A stretch of 64,000 bases of DNA from Chloroflexota bacterium. GTDB lineage: Bacteria > Chloroflexota > Chloroflexia > Chloroflexales > Roseiflexaceae. Within the stretch, counting starts at the first letter, position 1. Every line of letters starts with the position of its first letter. Below the pieces are notes generated by a model that ran no database searches, had not been told where the DNA came from, and saw only the letters and a program-made list of their open reading frames with translations. The translations under genes were made by a program, and so were the position numbers. The DNA lies in assembly GCA_018969485.1 (NCBI GenBank), contig JAGWYG010000003.1:37477-101476 (forward strand). Reading direction: 5' to 3'. This document shows, in pieces, positions 57,136 through 64,000 of this stretch.

Positions 57136-57176
57136 GGCGGGCGCGACGGCCGGCACTCCCCGTGCCGCCGCCCGCC
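57136..57176 (+). terminator. Long GC hairpin after metX
   Basis: Outer stem GGCGGGC/GCCCGCC (57136-57142, 57170-57176) and inner stem GGCAC/GTGCC around a tcccc loop, 20 bp after the metX stop. There is no T-tract, so it may act as a terminator only weakly. Confidence 0.45.
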
Positions 57177-57396
57177 CCGGCGGATACTGGCGGCGCTGCA
57201 GCGCCCCGCACAGCCGCCTCGCCAGGGCGACAGCACCGGCGAGCGCATCCAGTCCGTCCGCCGCATCGTAGTACCGGGTATCCCGGGGTGAGGGCGATGC
57301 ACGCTGCGACCAACTACCGCATCGCGGCGTCGCACGCACACCCGCCGGGCCGCTACGATCAAGGCCGACGATAGAGTGAGACCGTCCGTGAGCACC

Positions 57397-57783
57397 ATGT
57401 CGAGCGAGCGGCATCCCACGACTGCGCTGCCAGCATTCGTCCTCGGGGCACTCGAGGTCGACGATGCGGTCGCCGTCGGCCAGCACGTCGCCGCGTGCGC
57501 ACGATGCCGCGCCGACGTCGGCGTGTTCGTCCAGAGCATCGCGCTGCCGCCGCGGCCGGGGCACGCAGCGGCACTACCGCGCCCTGCGGTCAAGCGCCAA
57601 CTGATGGCACGCATCGCCGCCGAGCAGGCTGCCGCACCCGACCCCGTACCACAGCAGACGCTGCTCATGCGGCTGTGGCGACGGCTGCGCCTGGCGACGG
57701 CATCGGTCGTCACCAGCGGGCGGCTGCTGGCCCACCGGTGGCTCGACCGCGATCGGGATGAGCGTCTCGACAGGCTGCGTTGA
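57397..57783 (+). CDS. Small zinc-finger (zf-HC2-like) protein, orphan anti-sigma-type
   Basis: About 128 residues. The N-terminal ALPAFVLGALEVDDAVAVGQHVAACARCRADVGVF has the H-x3-C-x2-C signature of anti-sigma zinc-binding domains. The second half is Arg-rich and amphipathic (RLWRRLRLATASVVTSGRLLAHRW) with no clear membrane helix. No sigma factor gene is adjacent. The start is uncertain (GTG 57376, GTG 57388 or ATG 57397), as none has a good ribosome-binding site. Could be a regulator that works on a sigma factor encoded elsewhere. Confidence 0.6.
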   Translation: MSSERHPTTALPAFVLGALEVDDAVAVGQHVAACARCRADVGVFVQSIALPPRPGHAAALPRPAVKRQLMARIAAEQAAAPDPVPQQTLLMRLWRRLRLATASVVTSGRLLAHRWLDRDRDERLDRLR

Positions 57784-58599
57784 CGGCTCCTGCGGCACCG
57801 CCGGTCGAGCCGCACCGCCATGCGCGCTGCATCGGGCATGCTGGACTGCGCGCGCATCGCAGGCAGACCGCGCGGCTGCCGGGGGCGCATGCATCGGGCG
57901 CCTGATCCCGGGCATCGCACAGCCGCGAGGCCGACGAACGGGCAGCGTCAGCGGAGCCAGTCGACCGCGCCAGCACGCCATGCCCAGATGCCGGCGATGG
58001 CCGCCGACGTATCGGTCATCGCCAGGGCGGCGCATGTCGCGATCAGCCAGCGCGAGGGGATGCAGACATGCTCTGCGTCGCAGTTCAGCGTGGCACAATG
58101 CGCCCCCGCGCCGGCCTGGGTGCGCGGGCCCAGACGCATCCCGTTCCGGCGGCGCGCTACGGCATCATCGCGATGACCACTCCACGATGATAGCCGGAGG
58201 AGCGCCCAACCCCGACCGACCGCAGAGTGCCGCGATGATACGGGAGATTGTGACGATCACCGCTGAGCAGGCCGCCGAGCGTACGGGTTCGCGCATACGG
58301 CATCACCAATGACCGGTGCACAGATCGTGCAAACCCCGTCCCCGGCTGGCGCTTCCCGGCGCCCGGATGGAGTAGCTGCCGACCCTGGTGCCACGATCAC
58401 GCCGCACGGCGCACGCGCGCTCCCGCCCCGGCGGCCACCCGTCCGGCACCGATACTGGCGGCGATGCTGCGCACGCGGATGCTGCAGCATTGGCTGCGCC
58501 CGGCGGGCGGTTGGGCAATCGTGGCTCGGTCGTTGGTGCCCCACGGCCGGCTTGGCATGATGCATTTGGGGTGGCGCCATAGCGCCTGCCCGCTTGATG
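57784..58599. other. 816-bp gap without a convincing gene
   Basis: GC-rich sequence with many overlapping short open frames, none with a ribosome-binding site and family match. A minus-strand frame at 57948-58139 (ending AIAGIWAWRAGAVDWLR) is the most protein-like but unsupported. Parts near 57170 and 58424 share cgccccggcgg and gatactggcggcg, hinting at old duplication. Confidence 0.4.
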
Positions 58600-58629
58600 T
58601 TGACGGTTGGCGACGGTGTGCGGTATGAT
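58600..58629 (+). promoter_or_regulatory. Promoter of the small membrane protein gene
   Basis: TTGACG (58600-58605), 18-bp spacer, TATGAT (58624-58629), 51 nt before the ATG at 58681. Confidence 0.7.
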
Positions 58630-58680
58630 GGGGAGGTACCGGGCAAGTTCTTCCCCGGGATCGATCTACCACAGGGGGTC

Positions 58681-58854
58681 ATGATGCGAACGATCGTGAG
58701 TGCGCTCAGCTTTCTGGTGGGCCTCGGCGTGGGCCTGATCGGCGGAGCGGCACTGCTGGCATATGCGTACCAGGCAGCCGGGCTCTACCCGCCCGACGAT
58801 GCCACCATCAAGTTCATCGCGCGCGAGCGTGGCTGGCTGCGCGACGACGTCTAG
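58681..58854 (+). CDS. Small single-pass membrane protein
   Basis: 57 residues: one glycine-rich helix (about 5-31, ALSFLVGLGVGLIGGAALLA) followed by a short charged tail (DDATIKFIARERGWLRDDV). AGGGGG lies just upstream of the tandem ATGs at 58681/58684, and it has its own promoter, which supports it being real. Family unknown. It precedes the acyl-CoA ligase by 116 bp. Confidence 0.65.
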   Translation: MMRTIVSALSFLVGLGVGLIGGAALLAYAYQAAGLYPPDDATIKFIARERGWLRDDV

Positions 58855-58970
58855 CGGTGCTATGGCGCTGCCGGCTGTCGGCGGGGCGATGCGTCACCGA
58901 ATGATACCAGGGCCATCACCATCAGCACTTGGGGTCGGTGAAGACAGCGAGTGAGCGAGGGAGCATGCCG

Positions 58971-60701
58971 ATGGAACGACCGTGGTTTGCGCATTACGAA
59001 GCTGGTGTCCCCCGTACCGTGAGCTACCCGGAGCAGACGCTGAGCCAACTGCTCGATGCGAGCGTCAGGGCATACCCACAGAGCATCGCCACCAACTTTG
59101 TGCTCAGCTATCTGCTCGGCGGGCGCGTGACCATCGGGGCGCGGCGAACCTACCAGCAACTCGGCGAGGATGTCAACCGCTTCGCCAACGCGCTCTACCA
59201 GATCGGAGTACGGCGCGGCGACCGTGTCGCGCTCATGCTGCCCAACTCGCCGCATTTCGTCATCGCATTCTTCGCCGCGATGCGCATCGGCGCCGTGATC
59301 GTCAACAACAATCCGACGTACACCTCGCGCGAGCTCAAGCATCAGCTGGTCGATTCGGGAGCCGAGACGATCGTCATGCTGAACCTGTTCTGGCCACGGC
59401 TGCACGAAGTACAGGCCGAGACGCCAGTCAGGCGCGTCGTGATCGTTCACGTCTTCGACACGCTGGCGGCCGTGCCGAAGCTGCTGGTCCGGGCGAAGCA
59501 GCGCCGCTCGACCGAGACGCCATGGGTCGATGTCGAAGCGGGCAACGGTCGCTACATGTTCGAAGATCTGCTGCGGCGCTACGGCCCGACGCCGCCGCCG
59601 GTCGATGTCACACCCGACGACGATGCCTTGTTCCAATACACTGGCGGGACGACCGGGCTGCCCAAGGCGGCAGTGCTGACGCACCGCAACATCATCGCCA
59701 ACACCCACCAGCTCGCGGCGTGGTTCCAGCAGGCCGAGCCGGGGCGCGAGCGCGTGATGTGCGCCATCCCGTTCTTCCACGTCTATGGGATGACCGTCGC
59801 GATGGTCTTCGGCCTGTCGCTCGGCGCCGAGCTGACCATCCTGCCGAATCCGCGCGAGATCGAACTGGTGCTGAGCGTGATCCAGAAGGAGCGGGTGACC
59901 CTGTTTCCGGGCGTGCCCGCCCAGTACATCCGCATCATCAACCATCCCGAGGTTGGCAAATACAATCTGCGTTCGATCAAGGCGTGCCTCAGCGGGTCGG
60001 CACCGCTGCCCGTCGAGGTGCAGCAGCGCTTCCACGACCTCACCGGCGGGCGGCTGGTCGAGGGGTATGGCATGACCGAGCTCTCGCCGGTGTCGCACGC
60101 CAACCCGATCTTCGGCGCCGCACGTCCCGGGTCGATCGGCTTGCCGCTGCCCGATGTCGACGCGCGGATCATCGATCTCGACTCCGGCGCCGACATTCCG
60201 TTCGGGTCGGATCAGGAGGGCGAGTTGCTGGTGCGCGGGCCGATGGTGATGAAGGGCTACTGGAACAAGCCCGAGGAGACGGCGGTGACGCTGACTGCCG
60301 ACGGCTGGCTCCACACCGGCGACATCTGCAAGGTCGATGCCGACGGCTACTTCCGCGTCGTCGATCGCAAGAAGGACATGATCATCGTCTCGGGCTACAA
60401 GGTCCTGCCACGCGATGTCGAGGAGGTGCTGTTCACCCATCCGGACATCCTCGAGGCATGCGTCGCCGGCATTCCCGACCGCTCGCGGGGCGATGAGACC
60501 GTCAAGGCGTACGTCGTGCGCAAGCCGGGCACCAATCCGTCGGCCGAGCAGATTCAGGAGTTCTGTCGCAACAGCCTGGCGCCGTACAAGGTGCCGCGCG
60601 TGATCGAGTTCCGCGACGAACTTCCCAAGACGACGGTCGGCAAAGTCTTGCGGCGGGCGCTGGTCGAGCAGGATCTGGCACGGGCGACGGCGGGCGGCTG
60701 A
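58971..60701 (+). CDS. Long-chain fatty-acid-CoA ligase (AMP-forming)
   Basis: A 576-residue ANL-superfamily enzyme that activates fatty acids with ATP and CoA. Core motifs: P-loop-like YTGGTTGLPKAAVLTH (A3), YGMTELSPVSH (A5), GWLHTGDICKVDADGYFRVVDRKKDMIIVSGYKVLPRDVEEVL (A7-A8) and the C-terminal catalytic lysine in PKTTVGKVLRRAL. ATG 58971 is chosen over ATG 58965 because AGGGAG is then about 7 nt away. The unusual N-terminal part up to residue 40 carries WFAHYEAGVP, as in many FadD proteins. Confidence 0.92.
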   Translation: MERPWFAHYEAGVPRTVSYPEQTLSQLLDASVRAYPQSIATNFVLSYLLGGRVTIGARRTYQQLGEDVNRFANALYQIGVRRGDRVALMLPNSPHFVIAFFAAMRIGAVIVNNNPTYTSRELKHQLVDSGAETIVMLNLFWPRLHEVQAETPVRRVVIVHVFDTLAAVPKLLVRAKQRRSTETPWVDVEAGNGRYMFEDLLRRYGPTPPPVDVTPDDDALFQYTGGTTGLPKAAVLTHRNIIANTHQLAAWFQQAEPGRERVMCAIPFFHVYGMTVAMVFGLSLGAELTILPNPREIELVLSVIQKERVTLFPGVPAQYIRIINHPEVGKYNLRSIKACLSGSAPLPVEVQQRFHDLTGGRLVEGYGMTELSPVSHANPIFGAARPGSIGLPLPDVDARIIDLDSGADIPFGSDQEGELLVRGPMVMKGYWNKPEETAVTLTADGWLHTGDICKVDADGYFRVVDRKKDMIIVSGYKVLPRDVEEVLFTHPDILEACVAGIPDRSRGDETVKAYVVRKPGTNPSAEQIQEFCRNSLAPYKVPRVIEFRDELPKTTVGKVLRRALVEQDLARATAGG

Positions 60702-60725
60702 CGCGCCGCCGCAGGAGGGGCATGC

Positions 60726-61778
60726 ATGACGGTCTCGCAGCGTCGCGCGACGCCTGCGGTGTGTTCGGCGTGTCGCGCGGCGCTCGCGGGGGCGTTCTGG
60801 TCGCTGGTCGATCTGGCCGAACGGCCAGACCTGCTGGCGGCGCTGCAGGCCCGGGAGCTGAATCGGGCACAGTGTCCGGCATGTGGCGCGAGCAGCGTCA
60901 TCGTGCCGCTGCTGGTGCACATGCCGATGGCGCGTGCGGTGTATCTGGTGCCTCCACCGGGCATCTCGGATGCGGCGCTGCGCGAGGCCGCCCAGGTGGG
61001 GTTGCGCGAACTGGTCGCGGCGCTACCGGCATCGGAACATGCGGCCTATCTCGATGAGGTGCGCATCGCCTCGGATCTCGATGATGTGCGCCGTGCGCTC
61101 CAGCGCAGCCGGCCGCGCGCCGCTGCGCCGACGGCGAGCGCCGACGAGGCCGCGTGGCGCGCCGGGCTGGCGAGCGTGCTGGCAGCCGATTCGCCGGACG
61201 AACTGGCCGCCGAGCTGCAGCGGCACCCGGCGCTGGCCAGCGAGGCGGCCGATGCGTGGCTGGCACAGCAGCATCGCGCGGTCCGATCGACCGATGCGGC
61301 GCTGGCACGGGCGATCGAACTGGTGCGCCAGGCGGTCGCCCGCGCGCGCAGCGGCGGCACCGCCGACGGTGACGTGGCCGACCTGGGGCTGGCCGCGCTG
61401 CTGTCGGCACGCGATGCCGCGCACGTCGCTGCCGTCGTCGCCGACCATCCGGCGCTCCTCGGCCCGGCTGTGCGGGCGCGCCTCGACGCGTGGATCGACG
61501 AGGCGGCGCAGGAGGGCGACCTGCTGCGGGCGCATGCGCTGATCCATCGCACGGATGTGCTCGACAGCGCGATCGCCGAAACCCGGCAGCCCGCCGTGAT
61601 CGCCGCTGCCATCGCCAGCCTCGCCGGGGCCAGCGGGCCGGCCGAGCAGTCAGCATGCATCCGGCGCTTCCCCGGCCTGTGCAGCGCAGCCGGGCGGAGC
61701 GCAGTCCAGCGCGCCATCGCTGCGGGGCAACTGCCAGTGGCAGCATGGCCAGTCCTGTGTGGTATCTGTGGCGCCTGA
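60726..61778 (+). CDS. CpXC-domain protein
   Basis: A 350-residue protein. Residues 10-90 form a CpXC domain: VCSACRAALAGAFWSLVDLAERPDLLAALQ, then ELNRAQCPACGASSVIVPLLVHM, two Cys pairs for a probable zinc. The remainder is Ala/Leu-rich alpha-helical with no motif, ending in CGICG. Function of the domain is unknown. AGGAGGGG precedes ATG 60726, 24 bp after the acyl-CoA ligase, so they may be co-transcribed. Confidence 0.8.
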   Translation: MTVSQRRATPAVCSACRAALAGAFWSLVDLAERPDLLAALQARELNRAQCPACGASSVIVPLLVHMPMARAVYLVPPPGISDAALREAAQVGLRELVAALPASEHAAYLDEVRIASDLDDVRRALQRSRPRAAAPTASADEAAWRAGLASVLAADSPDELAAELQRHPALASEAADAWLAQQHRAVRSTDAALARAIELVRQAVARARSGGTADGDVADLGLAALLSARDAAHVAAVVADHPALLGPAVRARLDAWIDEAAQEGDLLRAHALIHRTDVLDSAIAETRQPAVIAAAIASLAGASGPAEQSACIRRFPGLCSAAGRSAVQRAIAAGQLPVAAWPVLCGICGA

Positions 61779-61839
61779 GCGCGCCAGGCAGATCTCGCGC
61801 CGATCAATGCCGCTCGCGCCGACGGGAAAGGCGTCGTCG

Positions 61840-63000
61840 ATGGAAGAGTACTTCGAATTCCACATTCGCACGCGCGTCATCTACCAGCCCGGGCTCGCGA
61901 ACGACGTCGGTGACGAGGCAGCGCGCTTCGGCGCTGTGCGCGCCTTTGTGGTCGCCGACCCCGGCGTCGTGGCCGCCGGCATCGTCGAGCAGATCCGGGC
62001 CAGCCTGCAGCGGCGCGTGGCAGTCGTCGGCGTCGCCAGCGATGTACCGGCCAACTCGTCGGTAGCGGCGGTCGAGCAGATCACCAGCCGGGCGCGCACC
62101 TGCGCGGCGAACCTGCTCGTCGGGGTGGGCGGCGGCTCGGCGCTCGACACCGCCAAGGCCGTCCGCATGCTGCTCAGCGAAGGCGGCAGTCTGCACGACT
62201 ATCAGGGGTACAATCTGCTCGAACGGCCGCTGCTGCCGCTGATCGCCATCCCCACGACCGCCGGCACCGGCAGCGAAGTCACCGCCTGGGCGGTGATCCG
62301 CGATGAGCGTGCCGGGATCAAACTGGCGTTCGGCAGCCCATACCTGGCGCCCGATCTGGCGATCCTGGACCCGATGCTGACCCGTTCGCTGCCGGCGATG
62401 CTCACCGCAGCCACCGGCATGGACGCACTGACGCATGCGATCGAGTCGTTCATCGGCAGGCAGACCAATGTCATCACCGAGGCGCTGGCGGCACAGGCGG
62501 TGGGCATGATCGCCAATCACCTGCGGGCGGCGACGCACACGGGCGATGATCTCGAGGCGCGTGGCGCGATGCTGGTGGCCTCGTGCATCGCCGGGGCGGC
62601 GTTCTCGAGCGGCGGCGGCAGCCTGGGGATCGTCCACGCACTGTCGCATGCCATCGGCGGCCGCATCGGCATCCATCACGGCACCGCGAACGCCATCCTG
62701 CTGCCGCACGGCATGCGCTTCAACGCCGGCGTCAGCGCCAGCCGGCTGGCCCGCCTCGCGTGGCAGTTGGGCGTGAATACGGGCGGTCGCACCGAGCAGG
62801 TGGTGATCGACGAGGCGATCGATGCAGTCCGCGATCTGGCAGCAGATTGCGATCTGCCGGTCCGTCTGCGCGATGTGGGCGTGGCGCACGACGATCTGCC
62901 GGCCTATGCCGAGCTCGCGCTGGGTGATGCGGCAGTGTTCACCAATCCCCGTCCGGTATCGGCCGACGATGCGCTGGCGGTGCTGCACGCCGCGTGGTGA
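61840..63000 (+). CDS. Iron-dependent (group III) alcohol dehydrogenase
   Basis: A 386-residue Fe-ADH. NAD site GVGGGSALDTAKAVRML; metal ligands Asp195 and His199 in ATGMDALTHAIESFIG, His266 in GIVHALSHAIGG and His280 in GRIGIHHG, with the family's spacing. ATPTTAGTGSEV-like IAIPTTAGTGSEVTAW is also present. ATG 61840 is preferred over 61807 because AAAGG lies upstream and the alignment begins at EEYFEF. Substrate could be butanol, lactaldehyde or another alcohol. Confidence 0.92.
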   Translation: MEEYFEFHIRTRVIYQPGLANDVGDEAARFGAVRAFVVADPGVVAAGIVEQIRASLQRRVAVVGVASDVPANSSVAAVEQITSRARTCAANLLVGVGGGSALDTAKAVRMLLSEGGSLHDYQGYNLLERPLLPLIAIPTTAGTGSEVTAWAVIRDERAGIKLAFGSPYLAPDLAILDPMLTRSLPAMLTAATGMDALTHAIESFIGRQTNVITEALAAQAVGMIANHLRAATHTGDDLEARGAMLVASCIAGAAFSSGGGSLGIVHALSHAIGGRIGIHHGTANAILLPHGMRFNAGVSASRLARLAWQLGVNTGGRTEQVVIDEAIDAVRDLAADCDLPVRLRDVGVAHDDLPAYAELALGDAAVFTNPRPVSADDALAVLHAAW

Positions 63001-63035
63001 GGCGCGGCGTGGTGCCGGCAGCCGCGTGGCGTGCG

Positions 63036-63743
63036 TCAGCCGAGCATCGCCCAGAGCACGCCCAGCGTCGCGAGCGGAACGCTCAGGTTGTCGCTGCCGT
63101 GCGGTGCCACGGCCTCGGCGGCAGTGGCTGCCAGCGCGCCGGCGAGCGCGGCCGTGACGATCGTCGCGCTGTCCCATGTGGGAGCGATCGGCGCGATCGC
63201 GCTGCCGGGGAGCATGGCGAGCGACAGCCCGATCGCCACCACGCTCACCGCCGCCATCGTCACACTCCCCTCGACGGAGCGGGTCGCGCCGAAGATCTGA
63301 TAGCGATGGCGGCCATAGCGCCGACCGATGAGCGCAGCCCACGCATCACCCCACGTCAGCGTCATCAGCGCCGCGATCGCCAGCACGACGCGGTCGTCGG
63401 CGCTGCCCGGGCGCCAGCACCACGCGAACAGTGCGGTGATCACCGCGGCGAAGTAGATGGTTCCCGGGCTGGCATCATGGTCATCGAGGCTGCGCGCGAG
63501 CCGTGTCCGGTACAGGACGGCATTGATCACGATGAAACTGGCGAATGGCACGATGCCAGTCTCCCAGCGGGTGAACAGCAGCGGCACGGCCAGCGTCCAC
63601 ATGCCGGCGCCAACGTGCACCAACTTGCGGGTCAGGCCGGCAGCGATGCCAGCGCGACGGTGCAGCAGCTCGGCGAGTACGAGCAATCCCAGCGCGTAGC
63701 CAAACGACGCGGTCCACCCAATCCAGTCCGACATCCCGATCAT
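63036..63743 (-). CDS. Dolichol/phytol-kinase-like (SEC59/CTP-type) membrane protein
   Basis: A 235-residue protein with about seven hydrophobic helices. RKLVHVGAGMWTLAVPLLF and LTWGDAWAALIGRRYGRHRYQIFGATRSVEGSVTM match the pattern of polyprenol/phytol kinases and the CTP:phosphatidate family (GDA....G...G.......K...G). It would phosphorylate an isoprenoid alcohol. GGAGG precedes ATG 63743. Its role here could be phytol or dolichol salvage; context does not decide. Confidence 0.82.
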   Translation of the reverse strand: MIGMSDWIGWTASFGYALGLLVLAELLHRRAGIAAGLTRKLVHVGAGMWTLAVPLLFTRWETGIVPFASFIVINAVLYRTRLARSLDDHDASPGTIYFAAVITALFAWCWRPGSADDRVVLAIAALMTLTWGDAWAALIGRRYGRHRYQIFGATRSVEGSVTMAAVSVVAIGLSLAMLPGSAIAPIAPTWDSATIVTAALAGALAATAAEAVAPHGSDNLSVPLATLGVLWAMLG

Positions 63744-63973
63744 GATCACCCTCCGCAGCTCGATCCGGCCCCCTGCATGCCCGGCGGTCGCGAACATCGC
63801 AGCGCATCGACGCCCGTCAGCGCGTTCCGGCGACGGCTTCGGCGCCTGGCCCGCATCGGCAGCTGTGCTGTGCCTGGTCGGCGTGATGATGCGTATCGTT
63901 ATGTCGTGCCAATCATGACATCGCGTGAGGGAACCGCCGCAGCGACACAGCGTATCCACAGGCGTGCGAGATC

Positions 63974-63982
63974 TGGTATAAT
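63974..63982 (+). promoter_or_regulatory. Extended -10 promoter reading out of the window
   Basis: TGGTATAAT, with a perfect TATAAT hexamer at 63977-63982 and no clear -35. The controlled gene lies beyond the right edge. Confidence 0.6.
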
Positions 63983-64000
63983 CGGCGCGACGCGTGACAC

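Noticed and set aside
57948..58139. 63-codon minus-strand frame ending AIAGIWAWRAGAVDWLR
   Set aside because: Somewhat protein-like composition but no family match and only a poor ribosome-binding site (GGAACGGG).
58860..60920. Minus-strand open frame of about 686 codons over the acyl-CoA ligase
   Set aside because: It is antisense to a gene with all ANL motifs and has Arg/His-rich composition typical of shadow frames.

Overview
The window is GC-rich, densely coded bacterial chromosome. No rRNA, tRNA or CRISPR array was found by eye. The gene mix (giant TPR/STAND proteins, formylglycine-enzyme-like folds, GAF sensors, a PspC protein, split pheS/pheT under a T-box, a SAM-I riboswitch) suggests a filamentous Chloroflexota, class Chloroflexia; this placement is inference and no marker gene proves it. 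Promoters are recognisable: several have an extended -10 of the form TGGTATACT, some so close to the start codon that the mRNA is probably leaderless.

Layout. 0-7.8 kb is accessory: the end of a degenerate McrB-like ATPase, two formylglycine-enzyme-fold proteins with a decayed third copy and repeats between them, a GH35 beta-galactosidase, a PspC membrane protein next to a remnant of a second copy, and a CACGAAG repeat block. 7.8-15.7 kb holds rodA, an ABC exporter, lysA with a zinc alcohol dehydrogenase, a cation/proton antiporter and tpx. 16-20.7 kb is a methyl-cycle cluster: mtnA, an adenosine-kinase-like PfkB protein, ahcY and metK. 20.7-24.4 kb is a patch of duplication and decay around a DUF2085 gene, a DUF6713-like gene, a methyltransferase and a DUF1801 gene whose promoter carries a LexA-type box. 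24.4-27.7 kb is rpsO-pnp-rrf2 on the minus strand.

27.8-41.3 kb runs on the plus strand: a T-box leader, pheS, a membrane glycosyltransferase-like gene lodged between pheS and pheT, two Gfo/Idh/MocA oxidoreductases and three TIM-barrel sugar isomerases/epimerases (sugar or polyol catabolism without a transporter), hom, a Nudix hydrolase and a glycosyltransferase.

41.3-53.9 kb is the most unusual part: a minus-strand operon from one good promoter encoding an amidase-fold protein, a six-helix membrane GAF protein, a two-helix membrane protein, a giant (about 2,290 residue) STAND/NACHT-like NTPase with dozens of TPRs, and a C25 (gingipain/caspase-fold) cysteine peptidase. This looks like a sensor-scaffold-protease signalling or defence module.

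54.2-64 kb returns to metabolism: metY-metX under a SAM-I riboswitch, an orphan zinc-finger protein, a tiny membrane protein, an acyl-CoA ligase, a CpXC protein, an iron-dependent alcohol dehydrogenase and a dolichol/phytol-kinase-like membrane protein. hom, metX, metY, metK, ahcY and mtnA together cover methionine synthesis and recycling.
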